This document shows positions 54,718 to 63,648 of a stretch of DNA of 64,000 nt, one piece after another (the first letter of the stretch is position 1; each line of letters begins with the position of its first letter). The notes below the pieces were generated by a model. The model was not told where the DNA came from. It worked only from the letters and a program-made list of their open reading frames with translations, and made no database searches. Position numbers and translations under genes: made by a program. The stretch spans positions 1 through 64,000 of the forward strand of contig NZ_LMJA01000011.1 in the NCBI RefSeq assembly GCF_001428895.1, in the 5' to 3' direction. The stretch comes from Mycobacterium sp. Root265 (GTDB lineage: Bacteria; Actinomycetota; Actinomycetes; Mycobacteriales; Mycobacteriaceae).

Positions 54718-55617
54718 ATGACGACCATCAGCAAGTCGCGCTCGCTGGGCGTGGTGACCGCGGCCTACGTCGTCGCCATCGCGGTGGCGGTGGCGTGGTT
54801 GTGGCTGGGCCCGAGCACCGATCGACTCTGGCTCGACACCCTGATCGCCGATCTGCTGGCAACCGTGGCGATCTTCGTCTTCAGCCGGGTGTACCGCAAT
54901 TCCAGCTTCTATGACGCCTATTGGAGCGTCATCCCGCCGCTGCTGTTGTTCTATTGGGTGTATCGCAGCGCCGATGTCGACCCGCTGCGCACCTGGCTCA
55001 TCACCATCGTCGTGGTGCTGTGGGCGATCCGGCTGACCGCGAACTGGGTGTACGCGTTCCCGGGTCTGCATCACGAGGACTGGCGCTACCCGATGTTCAA
55101 GCAGCGCGCCGGCCGCTTCGAGATCCTCGCCGATCTGGTCGCCATCCATCTGATCCCCACACTGCAGGTTTTCCTGGCCATGGTGCCGGTGTACGTGGCG
55201 GTGACCCACCCCGGTCCCGGACTGGGGTGGCTTGCCTGGATCGCCTTCGTCGTGGGCCTGGCCGCGGTGACGCTGGAACTCGTCGCCGATGTGCAGATGC
55301 ACCGTTTCGTCGCCGAGCGCCGCAGCGGTGACGCCATGGATCGCGGGGTGTGGGGTTGGTCGCGGCATCCCAACTATTTCGGTGAGTTCAGCTTCTGGGC
55401 GGCGCTGGCGCTCTTCGGTATCGCGGCGGCGCCGGCGGACTGGTGGTGGTTGATCATCGGCGCGCTCGCCATCCTGGCGATGTTCCTCGGGGCGAGCATC
55501 CCGATGATGGAAGAACGCAGCCTGCAACGCCGTCCCGCCTATCGGGATGTGGTGGACCGGGTCTCGCGGTTCGTGCCCTGGCCCCCGAAACGCGAAAGCG
55601 CGCCCCGCTCGGCGTGA
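54718..55617 (+). CDS. DUF1295 (steroid 5-alpha-reductase-like) membrane protein
   Basis: 299 aa with about six to seven hydrophobic segments (around residues 12-31, 40-56, 66-84, 92-110, 138-160, 172-195 and 225-262). The C-terminal block GVWGWSRHPNYFGEFSFW is the shared signature of the DUF1295 and steroid-reductase/isoprenylcysteine-methyltransferase superfamily. It may reduce a double bond in a lipid or steroid at the membrane. Apparently leaderless. Confidence 0.9.
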   Translation: MTTISKSRSLGVVTAAYVVAIAVAVAWLWLGPSTDRLWLDTLIADLLATVAIFVFSRVYRNSSFYDAYWSVIPPLLLFYWVYRSADVDPLRTWLITIVVVLWAIRLTANWVYAFPGLHHEDWRYPMFKQRAGRFEILADLVAIHLIPTLQVFLAMVPVYVAVTHPGPGLGWLAWIAFVVGLAAVTLELVADVQMHRFVAERRSGDAMDRGVWGWSRHPNYFGEFSFWAALALFGIAAAPADWWWLIIGALAILAMFLGASIPMMEERSLQRRPAYRDVVDRVSRFVPWPPKRESAPRSA

Positions 55618-55634
55618 GGCCGAGCGGGGCGCGC
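55598..55634. terminator. 16-bp perfect GC hairpin between convergent genes
   Basis: Arms 55598-55613 and 55619-55634 with loop GTGAG. It overlaps the last codons and stop of the DUF1295 gene and lies 14 nt before the stop of the convergent secreted-peptide gene. Very strong bidirectional terminator. Confidence 0.88.
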
Positions 55635-55648
55635 GATTGCGACGACGG

Positions 55649-55909
55649 TCAGTAAGTGGGGACGAAGACGTTGTTGATCCAGACGCCCCAGTGGTTCCAG
55701 CCGGCATCCCAGACCTGCGGGTTGCCCTGCGCCCATGCCGGGTCGGCCGGCTTGGGCGGCGCCCACGCCGGTGCGGTACCCGCGCTGGGGCCGGCCGGCG
55801 GCAGCGGAACCGGAGCGGGGTCGGCGAACGCCGTGCCAGCCAACGCAAGCGGGCCGGCGACGAGGCCACCGGCGATGGCGGCTCCAGCGATCATCTTCTT
55901 CACATTCAT
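55649..55909 (-). CDS. Small secreted Pro/Trp-rich protein
   Basis: 86 aa. Sec signal peptide (basic MNVKKM, hydrophobic core AGAAIAGGLVAGPLALAG, probable cleavage after AFA). The mature part is about 55 residues: a Pro/Ala-rich linker, then an aromatic C-terminus WDAGWNHWGVW ending VFVPTY. ATG at 55909 with AGAGGA. Typical mycobacterial exported small protein; function unknown. Confidence 0.85.
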   Translation of the reverse strand: MNVKKMIAGAAIAGGLVAGPLALAGTAFADPAPVPLPPAGPSAGTAPAWAPPKPADPAWAQGNPQVWDAGWNHWGVWINNVFVPTY

Positions 55910-56030
55910 CACGAGATCCTCTTTCTGAGCACCTACGGAGCGGTCTGCCCCGTTGCAAACTGAACTGCAGACAAATACCGCTTCTATTGGCTAACTAAAC
56001 GCGGGCGTCCGTGTGATCCGCGTCATTTCG

Positions 56031-56666
56031 CTACGCCCGCATGAGACGTGCTGCGACCGTGGCGGCCTCGGCGGCGCCGCCGGGGAGCGGGCTCGCGGCC
56101 GTGGACCGCAACCCGTCGAGCAGCAGTGATATTTGACGACGGGCCACCACCGTCGCCTCCGGCCCGCCGTGATCGGCCAGGCAGGCGTTGAGCCACAGCG
56201 CGGTGTACAGGTCATCGACGGTGACGTCCGCGCGCAGGGTGCCGTCGGACTGGGCGTCGGCGATCAACCGTGCGCCGAGTTGGAGGCCGGCCCGGCACAC
56301 CTTTTCGATGGCGGGTGACGCGTACCGCGAGCTGCACATCGCATCGCTGAAGGCGTGGTCGCCGGCCTGCAACTCGGACAACCCGAACACGTAGGCGGCG
56401 AGGCGATCCCACGGCGAGGAGGCGGCCAGCGACCGCTCGGACAGTTCCCCCAGCGTCTGGGTGAGCAGCGCCGGCAGGGCCGCATCGATGAGTTCCTCGC
56501 GGGTGGAGAAGCGGTTGTACAGCGTGCCGATGCTGACCCCGGCGTGGGCGGCGACGGCTTCCAGCGGTGCGCCGAGTCCGCGCTCACGGAACACGGCCCG
56601 CGCCGCGTCCAGCAGTTTCTCCAGATTGCGCCGGGCATCGGCGCGCATCGCGCGTTGCTGGGCCAT
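56031..56666 (-). CDS. TetR-family regulator
   Basis: 211 aa, start 56666. Helix-turn-helix about residues 30-55 (APLEAVAAHAGVSIGTLYNRFSTREELI) and a conserved C-terminal domain with YTALWLNACLADHGG, common in mycobacterial TetRs. It is divergent from a Ddn-like gene, with two matching operator palindromes between them. Confidence 0.91.
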   Translation of the reverse strand: MAQQRAMRADARRNLEKLLDAARAVFRERGLGAPLEAVAAHAGVSIGTLYNRFSTREELIDAALPALLTQTLGELSERSLAASSPWDRLAAYVFGLSELQAGDHAFSDAMCSSRYASPAIEKVCRAGLQLGARLIADAQSDGTLRADVTVDDLYTALWLNACLADHGGPEATVVARRQISLLLDGLRSTAASPLPGGAAEAATVAARLMRA

Positions 56667-56684
56667 CGCACCTCCGGAATTAAG

Positions 56685-56701
56685 TTGACGCCGGTCCTCA
56701 A
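56685..56701. promoter_or_regulatory. TetR operator copy 1, TTGA-N9-TCAA
   Basis: TTGACGCCGGTCCTCAA; shares the TTGA...CCTCAA frame with 56728-56744. It lies 18 nt from the TetR start. Confidence 0.6.
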
Positions 56702-56727
56702 TATAACGGTAGGCTGACGTCGGTAAC

Positions 56728-56744
56728 TTGAGTGTCGACCTCAA
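56728..56744. promoter_or_regulatory. TetR operator copy 2, TTGAG-N7-CTCAA
   Basis: TTGAGTGTCGACCTCAA, a better palindrome than copy 1, 12 nt upstream of the Ddn-like start. Two copies 43 nt apart suit repression of both divergent genes. Confidence 0.65.
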
Positions 56745-56756
56745 TTTGGAGTGAAT

Positions 56757-57191
56757 GTGAAACTGCCCTGGTACATCAAGCCCGGCAACGCAGTGATCGT
56801 TGCGCTGTCGCGGATCGGAATCCGTTTCGGCGCAAAGGGTCCGGTGATCCTCACGGCCACCGGACGCACATCGGGGCAGCCGCGGGCGACACCGGTGACA
56901 CCGATGTTCGTCGACGGCAGGCAGTACGTCGCCGCAGCACCGGGAGCGGCCTGGATCGCGAACGCGCGGGCCAACCCGTCCATCACGCTGGGCCGCGGGC
57001 GGCGGATCGAGCGGGTCACGGCGGTCGAACTCGCTGACGACGACGCCCGACCGCTGCTTCGACAGCTACCGAGCCTGATTCCAGGCTGGGTCGGCTTCCT
57101 GCGCCAGGGCGGGCTGGTCACCGAGGGCGGTCCCGACGAATTCGAGGCGTTACTCGGGAGGATGCCGATCTTCCGGATGGACCCGAGGTAG
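56757..57191 (+). CDS. Ddn-like deazaflavin-dependent oxidoreductase
   Basis: 144 aa of the F420-dependent nitroreductase/quinone reductase family. LTATGRTSGQPRATPVTPMF and AAAPGAAWIANARANPSI are the F420-contact regions. GTG at 56757 is placed well behind GGAG; a GTG at 56751 overlaps that site. Regulated, by position, by the divergent TetR. Confidence 0.88.
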   Translation: MKLPWYIKPGNAVIVALSRIGIRFGAKGPVILTATGRTSGQPRATPVTPMFVDGRQYVAAAPGAAWIANARANPSITLGRGRRIERVTAVELADDDARPLLRQLPSLIPGWVGFLRQGGLVTEGGPDEFEALLGRMPIFRMDPR

Positions 57192-57214
57192 GGCGGCCGG
57201 CCTAGCCGACCGGC

Positions 57215-57220
57215 TACGCT
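57215..57220 (+). promoter_or_regulatory. Leaderless-type -10 box TACGCT
   Basis: TANNNT exactly 6 nt before the GTG at 57227, without a ribosome site. Same spacing as at 54706. Confidence 0.5.
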
Positions 57221-57226
57221 GGCCGC

Positions 57227-57805
57227 GTGAGCACCGAGGGCAGGCTGGCGCCGACCACCTACAGCGCCGCACAGACCCGCGTGATCACTGCCGCCCTGGA
57301 CCTGTTCGGCGCGCACGGTGTCAGCGGCACCTCGCTGCAGATGATCGCCGATGCCATCGGTGTCACGAAAGCCGCTGTCTACCACCAGTTCAAGAGCAAG
57401 GACGAGGTCGTCATCGCCGTCGCCGAGACCGAGCTGGCCGCACTGCAGGACGCCCTGGACGCCGCGGAAGAAGAGGCCGACCAGGTGACCGCGCGCGATG
57501 TGCTGCTCACCCGGGTCGTCGACATGGCTGTCACCCGCCGCCAGCTCACCGGCGTGCTGCAGTTCGACCCGGTCGTGGTGCGCCTGCTGGCCGAGCACCA
57601 GCCCTTCGCGCAGTTCATCGAGCGGCTGTATCAGGTGCTGCTCGGCGGCGGTGTCGGAGTCGAGGCCCGGGTCAATGCCGCGGTCATGTCCGGGGCACTC
57701 AGCGCGGCGGTGATGCACCCGCTGGTCACCGATGTCGACGATGACACCCTGCGGGCCCAGATCCTCAAGGTGACCCGACGCATCCTGGACCTGCCTCAGG
57801 CGTGA
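57227..57805 (+). CDS. TetR-family regulator
   Basis: 192 aa. Helix-turn-helix around residues 35-60 ([27 protein letters not shown]). The C-terminal domain has no recognised subfamily signature. Probably leaderless GTG start. It converges with the SDR gene, sharing 10 nt, so antisense interference is possible. Confidence 0.9.
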   Translation: MSTEGRLAPTTYSAAQTRVITAALDLFGAHGVSGTSLQMIADAIGVTKAAVYHQFKSKDEVVIAVAETELAALQDALDAAEEEADQVTARDVLLTRVVDMAVTRRQLTGVLQFDPVVVRLLAEHQPFAQFIERLYQVLLGGGVGVEARVNAAVMSGALSAAVMHPLVTDVDDDTLRAQILKVTRRILDLPQA

Positions 57806-58521
57806 CGACTGGTCACTCCCCCGTCGACCACCAGGTAGGTACCGGTGATGAACGACGCCTTCGGTGACATCAGGAACGCCACCGCCGCGGCCACCTCCTC
57901 GGGATCGCCGATCCGGCCCAGCGGTGCGGCCTGCACGAAACTGTCGCGGACCTCCTCGACGTCCAGCGCGATCTGCAGCATCGGCGTGCGGATGAAGCCG
58001 GGGCACACCGCGTTGATCCGGATCCCGGACGGGCCGAGCTGAGCCGCCATCGACCGGGTCAGTCCGAGCAGCCCGGCCTTGGACGCGCAGTAGGCCGGGA
58101 TGAACGGATTGGCCGTCAGCCCTTCGATACTCGAGATGCCGACGACCGCCGGCCCGCCTCCGGAGCGAGCGCTGACCTCCAGCTGAGGCAGCAGCTGCTG
58201 CACCAGCATCGCCTGTGCGCGCAGATTCACATCGAGCACCGCATCCCAGGATTCCTCGGTGTAGGCGCCCACCGGTTCCGGGATCACCCGGCCTGCGGCA
58301 TGCACCAGCCCGTCGACCCCGTCGAGCGCCCCGATGGCGGCCGCGGTCGCCGCGCTGTCCGTGACGTCGACGACGGCACCGGGCATCCCCAACTCGGCTG
58401 CGACCTCGATGACCTCAGGGGCCATATCCCACAACACGACCCGTCTCCCGTCGGCCACCAACGCCTGCGCGCTCGCCCGTCCGATACCCGATGCCGCTCC
58501 GGTGATCACCACTGCTGTCAT
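57796..58521 (-). CDS. SDR family oxidoreductase
   Basis: 241 aa. [23 protein letters not shown] in place of NNAG, Ser in [14 protein letters not shown] and DGGVTS. Strand 2 ends in LWDMAPE, favouring NAD. It precedes (in reading direction) the TetR end and follows a GntR gene with 14 nt between, so may be co-transcribed with GntR. Confidence 0.91.
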   Translation of the reverse strand: MTAVVITGAASGIGRASAQALVADGRRVVLWDMAPEVIEVAAELGMPGAVVDVTDSAATAAAIGALDGVDGLVHAAGRVIPEPVGAYTEESWDAVLDVNLRAQAMLVQQLLPQLEVSARSGGGPAVVGISSIEGLTANPFIPAYCASKAGLLGLTRSMAAQLGPSGIRINAVCPGFIRTPMLQIALDVEEVRDSFVQAAPLGRIGDPEEVAAAVAFLMSPKASFITGTYLVVDGGVTSRHA

Positions 58522-58535
58522 GGGCAGAACCTAGG

Positions 58536-59303
58536 TCAGCAGGTACGCCGTTCGTGCGGCTTTGCGCCACGTGCCGCCCGCACCACGTCATCGGTGAAGC
58601 GTTCCAGCAGCACGGCCTGGGTGGCGGCCAGGTGCTTGCGCGCGATGCGTTCGGCCTCGGACGCGTTGCCCGCGGCGATCTCCTCGACGAGCCTGCGGTG
58701 GGTGCGTACGGCGCCCCGCGCCTGCGCCGGTGAGGGGTACTCACCGCGCTTGACGACGTAGTCGGCCCACTTCTCCTCCTGTGCCGACCACAGCGCGACC
58801 AGGCTTCCCACTACGTGTCGGACGGTGGCGTTCGGGGTGTATTCGACCACCAGATCATGGAATTCACGCGCGATGCGGGTGAAGGCGGCGCCATCGGCGA
58901 CCGCTTCGGCGGACGCGTCGACATTGCGGGTGAGTGCCGGCACCACGATCTTGAGCCGATCCGTGCGGCGCGCCACCTCGGCCACACACAGCGGTTCGAG
59001 TAGCTGCAGTCCGGCCGCCAGGTCGCCCAGCGACACGGCGGACCCCTGCAGCGCCAGACCCAGGTGATAGGCCGCCGACGATTCGTCGGGCCGGTGTACC
59101 TCGGCGCCGCCGACGCTGCCGCGGCGCACCGTCACCAACCCCTCGGTCTCCAGGATGCGCAGCGCCTCGCGCACCGAGGGATAGCTGACACCGAACTCGG
59201 TGACCAGCTGGTCCTGGGTCGGCAATCGGTCGGCGCCGGCCAGGATCCGGTCCCGCAGCTCGCCCGCGACGGTCTCGGCGATGCGGTGTTGCGGGGTACG
59301 CAT
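58536..59303 (-). CDS. GntR-family (FadR/FCD subgroup) regulator
   Basis: 255 aa, start 59303. N-terminal winged helix-turn-helix (LPTQDQLVTEFGVSYPSVREALRILE; wing RRGSVGGAEV) and an all-helical FCD ligand domain with a His/Asp-rich cavity (FHDLVVEY region). It lies divergent from four acyl-CoA dehydrogenase genes across a perfect 20-bp palindrome and is their likely acyl-CoA-responsive regulator. Confidence 0.93.
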   Translation of the reverse strand: MRTPQHRIAETVAGELRDRILAGADRLPTQDQLVTEFGVSYPSVREALRILETEGLVTVRRGSVGGAEVHRPDESSAAYHLGLALQGSAVSLGDLAAGLQLLEPLCVAEVARRTDRLKIVVPALTRNVDASAEAVADGAAFTRIAREFHDLVVEYTPNATVRHVVGSLVALWSAQEEKWADYVVKRGEYPSPAQARGAVRTHRRLVEEIAAGNASEAERIARKHLAATQAVLLERFTDDVVRAARGAKPHERRTC

Positions 59304-59316
59304 GGAACAAATACTA

Positions 59317-59336
59317 GCAATCCTTATAAGGATTGC
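59317..59336. promoter_or_regulatory. GntR operator, GCAATCCTTA-TAAGGATTGC
   Basis: Perfect 20-bp palindrome in the 48-nt spacer between GntR and the dehydrogenase operon. It ends 2 nt before a TACGAT box (59339-59344) that would be the -10 element of a leaderless GTG at 59352. Confidence 0.88.
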
Positions 59337-59351
59337 CCTACGATCGCGAAC

Positions 59352-60509
59352 GTGGACTTCGAAATGGGGCCGGACGCCGCCGCGTTGCGCGGCGAGCTGC
59401 GCGACCTGGTGAAAACGCATATCGCCGAGGACTACCTGGGCGCGTTCACCCACAATCCCGACGATCTCGAGGTGGCCCAGGCCTTCTGCCGGCTGCTCGC
59501 CGAGCGCGGGCTGCTGTGCATGTCCTGGCCCACCGAGTTCGGCGGGAAGGCCTCCTCAGCCTGGGAGCAGACTGTGGTGCGCGAGGAGATGTGGGCTCAC
59601 CACGAACCGCGCGGAGCGCAGTACATGGGGGTGAACTGGGTGGGGCCGATCATCATGCGGCACGGCACTCCCGAGCAGCAGACCAGACACCTGCCGCCGA
59701 TCGCGGCCGGTGAAGTGATCTGGTGCCAAGGGTTTTCCGAGCCGGAGGCGGGGTCGGACCTGGCGTCGCTGCGGACCTCGGCGGTCCGCGACGGCGACGG
59801 CTGGGTGATCAACGGGCAGAAGATCTGGACGTCGTACGCGACGATGGCGCAGTGGTGCTTCCTGCTGGCCCGGACCTCCAAGATCGGAGAGGATCCGGCT
59901 CGTAAGAAACAGCACGGCTTGACGATCTTCCTGGTGCCCATGGCGGATCCGGCGATCACGGTGCGGCCCATCCAGACCATGATGGGCCCACACCACCTCA
60001 ACGAGGTGTTCTTCGATGATCTGCGGGTGACCGACGCCGATGTGCTCGGCACCGTCGACGACGGCTGGACGGTGGTGCAGAGCGTGCTGGCGTTCGAGCG
60101 CGTCGGCATCGCCCGCTATGCCCGCTGTGAACGGCTGCTGCACCTGGCCCCGAAAGCCCTGGCCGAGCACTGGGCCGAGCTGCCCGAGGAGCTGCGCGGC
60201 CGGTGGGCGAGGATGCTCACGCATTGCCGACGCGCGCGGCTGATGGCCTATCGACTGGTGGCGCTGCAGGCCGAGGGACAGGTGCGCCCCACCGATTCGG
60301 CGGCCTACCGCATCGCGGTCACCAAACTCGACCAGGACAGCGCCGAGGTGCTCATGGAGATCATCGCCGCACTGCCCGAAGGGGTTTCGCAGATCTACAC
60401 CTCCGAGGTCGAGGATCACTGGCGGTACTCGCAGCCCTCCACAGTGTCTTCGGGCAGCATCGAGATGCAGCGCATTCTGCTGGCCCGCACCCTGTTGGCG
60501 GCATCGTGA
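59352..60509 (+). CDS. Acyl-CoA dehydrogenase, catalytic-type subunit
   Basis: 385 aa. CQGFSEPEAGSDLASL (125-140), INGQKIWTS. No Glu at the YEGT site (VSSGSIEMQR). Glu249 in LAFERVG is on the alternative catalytic helix. GTG at 59352 fits a leaderless transcript (TACGAT 7 nt upstream); an ATG at 59364 is the alternative. GTGA overlap with a short dehydrogenase suggests an alpha2beta2 enzyme. Confidence 0.91.
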   Translation: MDFEMGPDAAALRGELRDLVKTHIAEDYLGAFTHNPDDLEVAQAFCRLLAERGLLCMSWPTEFGGKASSAWEQTVVREEMWAHHEPRGAQYMGVNWVGPIIMRHGTPEQQTRHLPPIAAGEVIWCQGFSEPEAGSDLASLRTSAVRDGDGWVINGQKIWTSYATMAQWCFLLARTSKIGEDPARKKQHGLTIFLVPMADPAITVRPIQTMMGPHHLNEVFFDDLRVTDADVLGTVDDGWTVVQSVLAFERVGIARYARCERLLHLAPKALAEHWAELPEELRGRWARMLTHCRRARLMAYRLVALQAEGQVRPTDSAAYRIAVTKLDQDSAEVLMEIIAALPEGVSQIYTSEVEDHWRYSQPSTVSSGSIEMQRILLARTLLAAS

Positions 60510-61426
60510 ACATCGACCTCAGCCCCGAAGCCCGCGAGTACGGTGAGCAGGCGCTGCGCGCGTTCGAGTCCGCCGGCGGCGATGCACTGCTGCAGCGCGC
60601 CGAAGCCGATCCCTCCCAACGGGAATCGCTCGTCGGGGCGGCGCTGAAGGGTCTCGGCGCCTGGGACCTGGAGCCACGCGGTGACACCGACTCCGCCGAA
60701 GCCGCGGCCGCGCTGTGCCGCAGTGCCGGGTACTGGGGTCTGCCCTACCCGTTGGCCGAGCGGCTGGCCCGCCCCGCCGATATCGAGGCCGACGGTCTGA
60801 TCGTGGTTGCCGGGCCCGCGCCGGCCGCCGCCATCGCCGGTGTCGATGGCGCCTGGGCGACAGTCACTGTGGACGGTCACCGTGCCCGGGTGACGGGTAC
60901 CTTCGGGGCCCGCACGGGTTTCGTCACCTCGCTGGAACTCGACGACCTCGACGATGCGGGCGCCGGGGATATCGCTCTGGCCCTGGTGCTGCCGTGCTGG
61001 ACGTTGCTCGGCATGCTGGACCGGGCAATGGAACTCACCGTCGCGCACGTCAAACTGCGCCGGCAGTTCGGTCAGCCGCTGTCGGCATTCCAGAGTGTGC
61101 AGTTCCAGCTCACCGATGCCGAAGTGGAGCGCAGCGGCCTGGAGATGCTGGCCCGCTACGCGCTGTCCACCGTGACCGGCCCCGATGCACTCGCCGACGC
61201 GCTGGCCCTGCGGCTGGCCGCGCTGGAAGCCGCCGAGGTGGTGTTCCGGGTGACCCATCAGCTGCACGGCGCCGTCGGGTTCTGCGACGAGACCGTGTTG
61301 TCTTGGCTGTCGCGGTACAGCCAACCGCTGCGCCGGCTGCCGCTGGGACTGTCCGCGACCCGCGCACAACTGACCGAACTGTTGGGCACCCGTGGCCTGA
61401 CCGGACTGTACAGCGACGCAACATGA
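60506..61426 (+). CDS. Acyl-CoA dehydrogenase, short partner subunit
   Basis: 306 aa, GTG start overlapping the previous stop. The middle domain is shortened and no catalytic Glu is visible. The C-terminal part keeps LRRQFGQPLSAFQSVQFQ and HQLHGAVGFCDE for FAD contact. Probable non-catalytic partner of the preceding protein. Confidence 0.88.
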   Translation: MNIDLSPEAREYGEQALRAFESAGGDALLQRAEADPSQRESLVGAALKGLGAWDLEPRGDTDSAEAAAALCRSAGYWGLPYPLAERLARPADIEADGLIVVAGPAPAAAIAGVDGAWATVTVDGHRARVTGTFGARTGFVTSLELDDLDDAGAGDIALALVLPCWTLLGMLDRAMELTVAHVKLRRQFGQPLSAFQSVQFQLTDAEVERSGLEMLARYALSTVTGPDALADALALRLAALEAAEVVFRVTHQLHGAVGFCDETVLSWLSRYSQPLRRLPLGLSATRAQLTELLGTRGLTGLYSDAT

Positions 61427-62592
61427 CCCAAGATCTCGACGAGTTCCGCGAGCGGGTCCGGCAGTGGTGTGCCGAACATGTGCCCGCCGATTGGCGCGCC
61501 GCCCAGACCGGGGTGAGCGATGACGAATACGTGCGGTTCCAGAAGGCCTGGTTCGCCGAACTGCACACCGCGGGTTTTGCGGTGCCACACTGGCCGGCCG
61601 AGTGGGGCGGCGGCCTGTCGGTGGCCGAACAGATCGTGCTGTACTCCGAACTCGCCGCACATGACGCACCCCGGCTGGTGCTGGCCTTCGTCGGCATCCA
61701 CCACGCCGCGTCCACCCTATTGGCCGCGGGCACCGAGGAGCAGCGCCGCCGACACCTCCCGGCGATCCTCGATGGGGAGATCTGGGTGCAGGGCTTCTCC
61801 GAGCCCGAGGCCGGATCCGATCTCGCCGCCCTGCGCACCACGGCACGGCGCGACGGTGACGATTTCGTGGTCAACGGGCAGAAGGTGTGGGCCAGCGGCG
61901 GACTGCATGCGGACTGGTGTCTACTGCTCGCCCGCACCGATCCGGAGGCCAAGAAACGACACGGCATCTCGTACTTCCTGATGGACATGAAGTCCCCGGG
62001 CATCGAGGTCAGACCGATCAAACAGGCCACCGGCGAATCGCATTTCTGTGAGGTCTTCCTCAACGACGTCCGAGTCCCCGCCGCCAACCTGGTGGGCCCG
62101 GAGAACAAGGGGTGGCAGGTCGCCCAGCAGACCCTCGGCGCCGAACGCGGGATGACGATGCTCGAGCTGGCCGAGCGCCTCGGCAACGCCGGCTTGCGCT
62201 GGCTGATCGCCGAATGTGAACGTGCGGGCCTGCTCACCGATGCACTGGTGGCAGACCGGCTGGCGCAGTTCGAGATCGAGATCACCGGGTTGCGCGGGCT
62301 GTGCCGCGATCTTGTCGAGGGCCGAAGCGACGGCCCGGCCGACGCCTCGGTGGTGAAGCTGTTCTACAGCGAGCTGCTGCAGCGGCTGACCGATTTCGGG
62401 GCCGAGATCAGCGGCCTGGCCGGGCACACCGTGCTGACCAAACCGATATCCAGCGGCTGGGAATCCGGGGCCTGGGTGCTCGACTTCATCGGATCCTGGG
62501 AGTGGACCATCCCGGGCGGTGCCAGCGAGATTCAGCGCACCATCATCGGTGAGCGCGGACTGGGCCTACCCCGCGAACCGGCAGGAGCCTGA
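61423..62592 (+). CDS. Acyl-CoA dehydrogenase, catalytic-type subunit
   Basis: 389 aa. WVQGFSEPEAGSDLAALR (121-138) and NGQKVWAS. Glu241 in LGAERGM is the likely base; no YEGT Glu (WTIPGGASEIQRT). ATGA overlap with the previous gene and 1-nt overlap with the next, which encodes its probable partner. Confidence 0.91.
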   Translation: MTQDLDEFRERVRQWCAEHVPADWRAAQTGVSDDEYVRFQKAWFAELHTAGFAVPHWPAEWGGGLSVAEQIVLYSELAAHDAPRLVLAFVGIHHAASTLLAAGTEEQRRRHLPAILDGEIWVQGFSEPEAGSDLAALRTTARRDGDDFVVNGQKVWASGGLHADWCLLLARTDPEAKKRHGISYFLMDMKSPGIEVRPIKQATGESHFCEVFLNDVRVPAANLVGPENKGWQVAQQTLGAERGMTMLELAERLGNAGLRWLIAECERAGLLTDALVADRLAQFEIEITGLRGLCRDLVEGRSDGPADASVVKLFYSELLQRLTDFGAEISGLAGHTVLTKPISSGWESGAWVLDFIGSWEWTIPGGASEIQRTIIGERGLGLPREPAGA

Positions 62593-63611
62593 TGACACGC
62601 GAATTCGCCGACCTGCATCCCGAGCTGCGTTCGGTGGCCAGAAATCTGCTGACCACCGGGCACCCGGACTGGACGCTCGTCACCCGGGCCGGCTGGCCGG
62701 GCCTGGAGATCGCGGAGACACTCGGCGGCGCCGAGGTGTCTTTTGCCGAAACTGCCGTCGTCGCAGAGGAACTCGGACGCGCCGCTGCGCGCAGCAGCCA
62801 CCTGGGCGTCAGCCTCGGCATCGGGGCACTGCTCGCGCTGTCCCCCGACACCGCGCGCGATGACGCGTTGTCCGCGGCCGCCGAGGGCACCGAACTGCCC
62901 GTCGCCGTGCTGAGCACCGGTGACCGCCCCGGCGTCGGGTTCACCCTGGCCGCCGGCGGGCTCAGCGGCACCGCCGATTTCGTGCCGGACGCCGCCGAGG
63001 CGACCCGTCTGCTGGTACCCGCCCAGGACTCCGAGGGCACGCCCGTGCTCGTGGAGATCGACCCGGCGGCCACCGGACTGGTGATCACGGTGCAACCGAC
63101 GCTCGATGAGACCCGTCGGCTCGCCACCGTCACCGCCGACGGTGCGCAACCCACCCAGGTGTGGCCGTTCCCGGCGACCCAGCACCTGTTGGACCGCGGC
63201 ACCGTCGCCATCGCCGCCGACAGCCTCGGTCTGGCCGAGGCCATGCTGGCCGCCACCGTCGACTATGTCGGTATCCGCCACCAGTTCGGCCGCCCCATCG
63301 GGTCCTTCCAGGCGGTGAAACACGCGTGCGCGGACATGCTGGTCCAGATCCGGGTGACCCGCCGCCTCGTCGAGGCTGCGGTCGACGCCGTGGCCGCGAA
63401 CTCCGACGCCCAGACGGCGGTGTCCATGGCCAAGGCCTACGCGTCCGAGACCGCCGTCGCTGTCGCGGGCAAGGCCATGCAACTGCACGGCGGCATCGGC
63501 TACACCTGGGAAAGCGGCGTACACGTCCACCTGAAGCGGGCCACCCTGAACCGGGCGCTGTTCGGGTCACCGATCGCGCACCGGCGCGCACTGGCGGCGC
63601 GCTTCCGATAA
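62592..63611 (+). CDS. Acyl-CoA dehydrogenase, partner subunit
   Basis: 339 aa. Poor in the N-terminal catalytic domain and without a catalytic Glu, but with RHQFGRPIGSFQAVKH and QLHGGIGYTWE for FAD binding. It shares the stop/start TGATG with the previous gene. Probably the second half of a heterotetramer with the protein at 61423. Confidence 0.89.
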   Translation: MTREFADLHPELRSVARNLLTTGHPDWTLVTRAGWPGLEIAETLGGAEVSFAETAVVAEELGRAAARSSHLGVSLGIGALLALSPDTARDDALSAAAEGTELPVAVLSTGDRPGVGFTLAAGGLSGTADFVPDAAEATRLLVPAQDSEGTPVLVEIDPAATGLVITVQPTLDETRRLATVTADGAQPTQVWPFPATQHLLDRGTVAIAADSLGLAEAMLAATVDYVGIRHQFGRPIGSFQAVKHACADMLVQIRVTRRLVEAAVDAVAANSDAQTAVSMAKAYASETAVAVAGKAMQLHGGIGYTWESGVHVHLKRATLNRALFGSPIAHRRALAARFR

Positions 63612-63648
63612 CGCTGCCGGCCCGTCGGACTTGTGCCATCGTGCTGCT

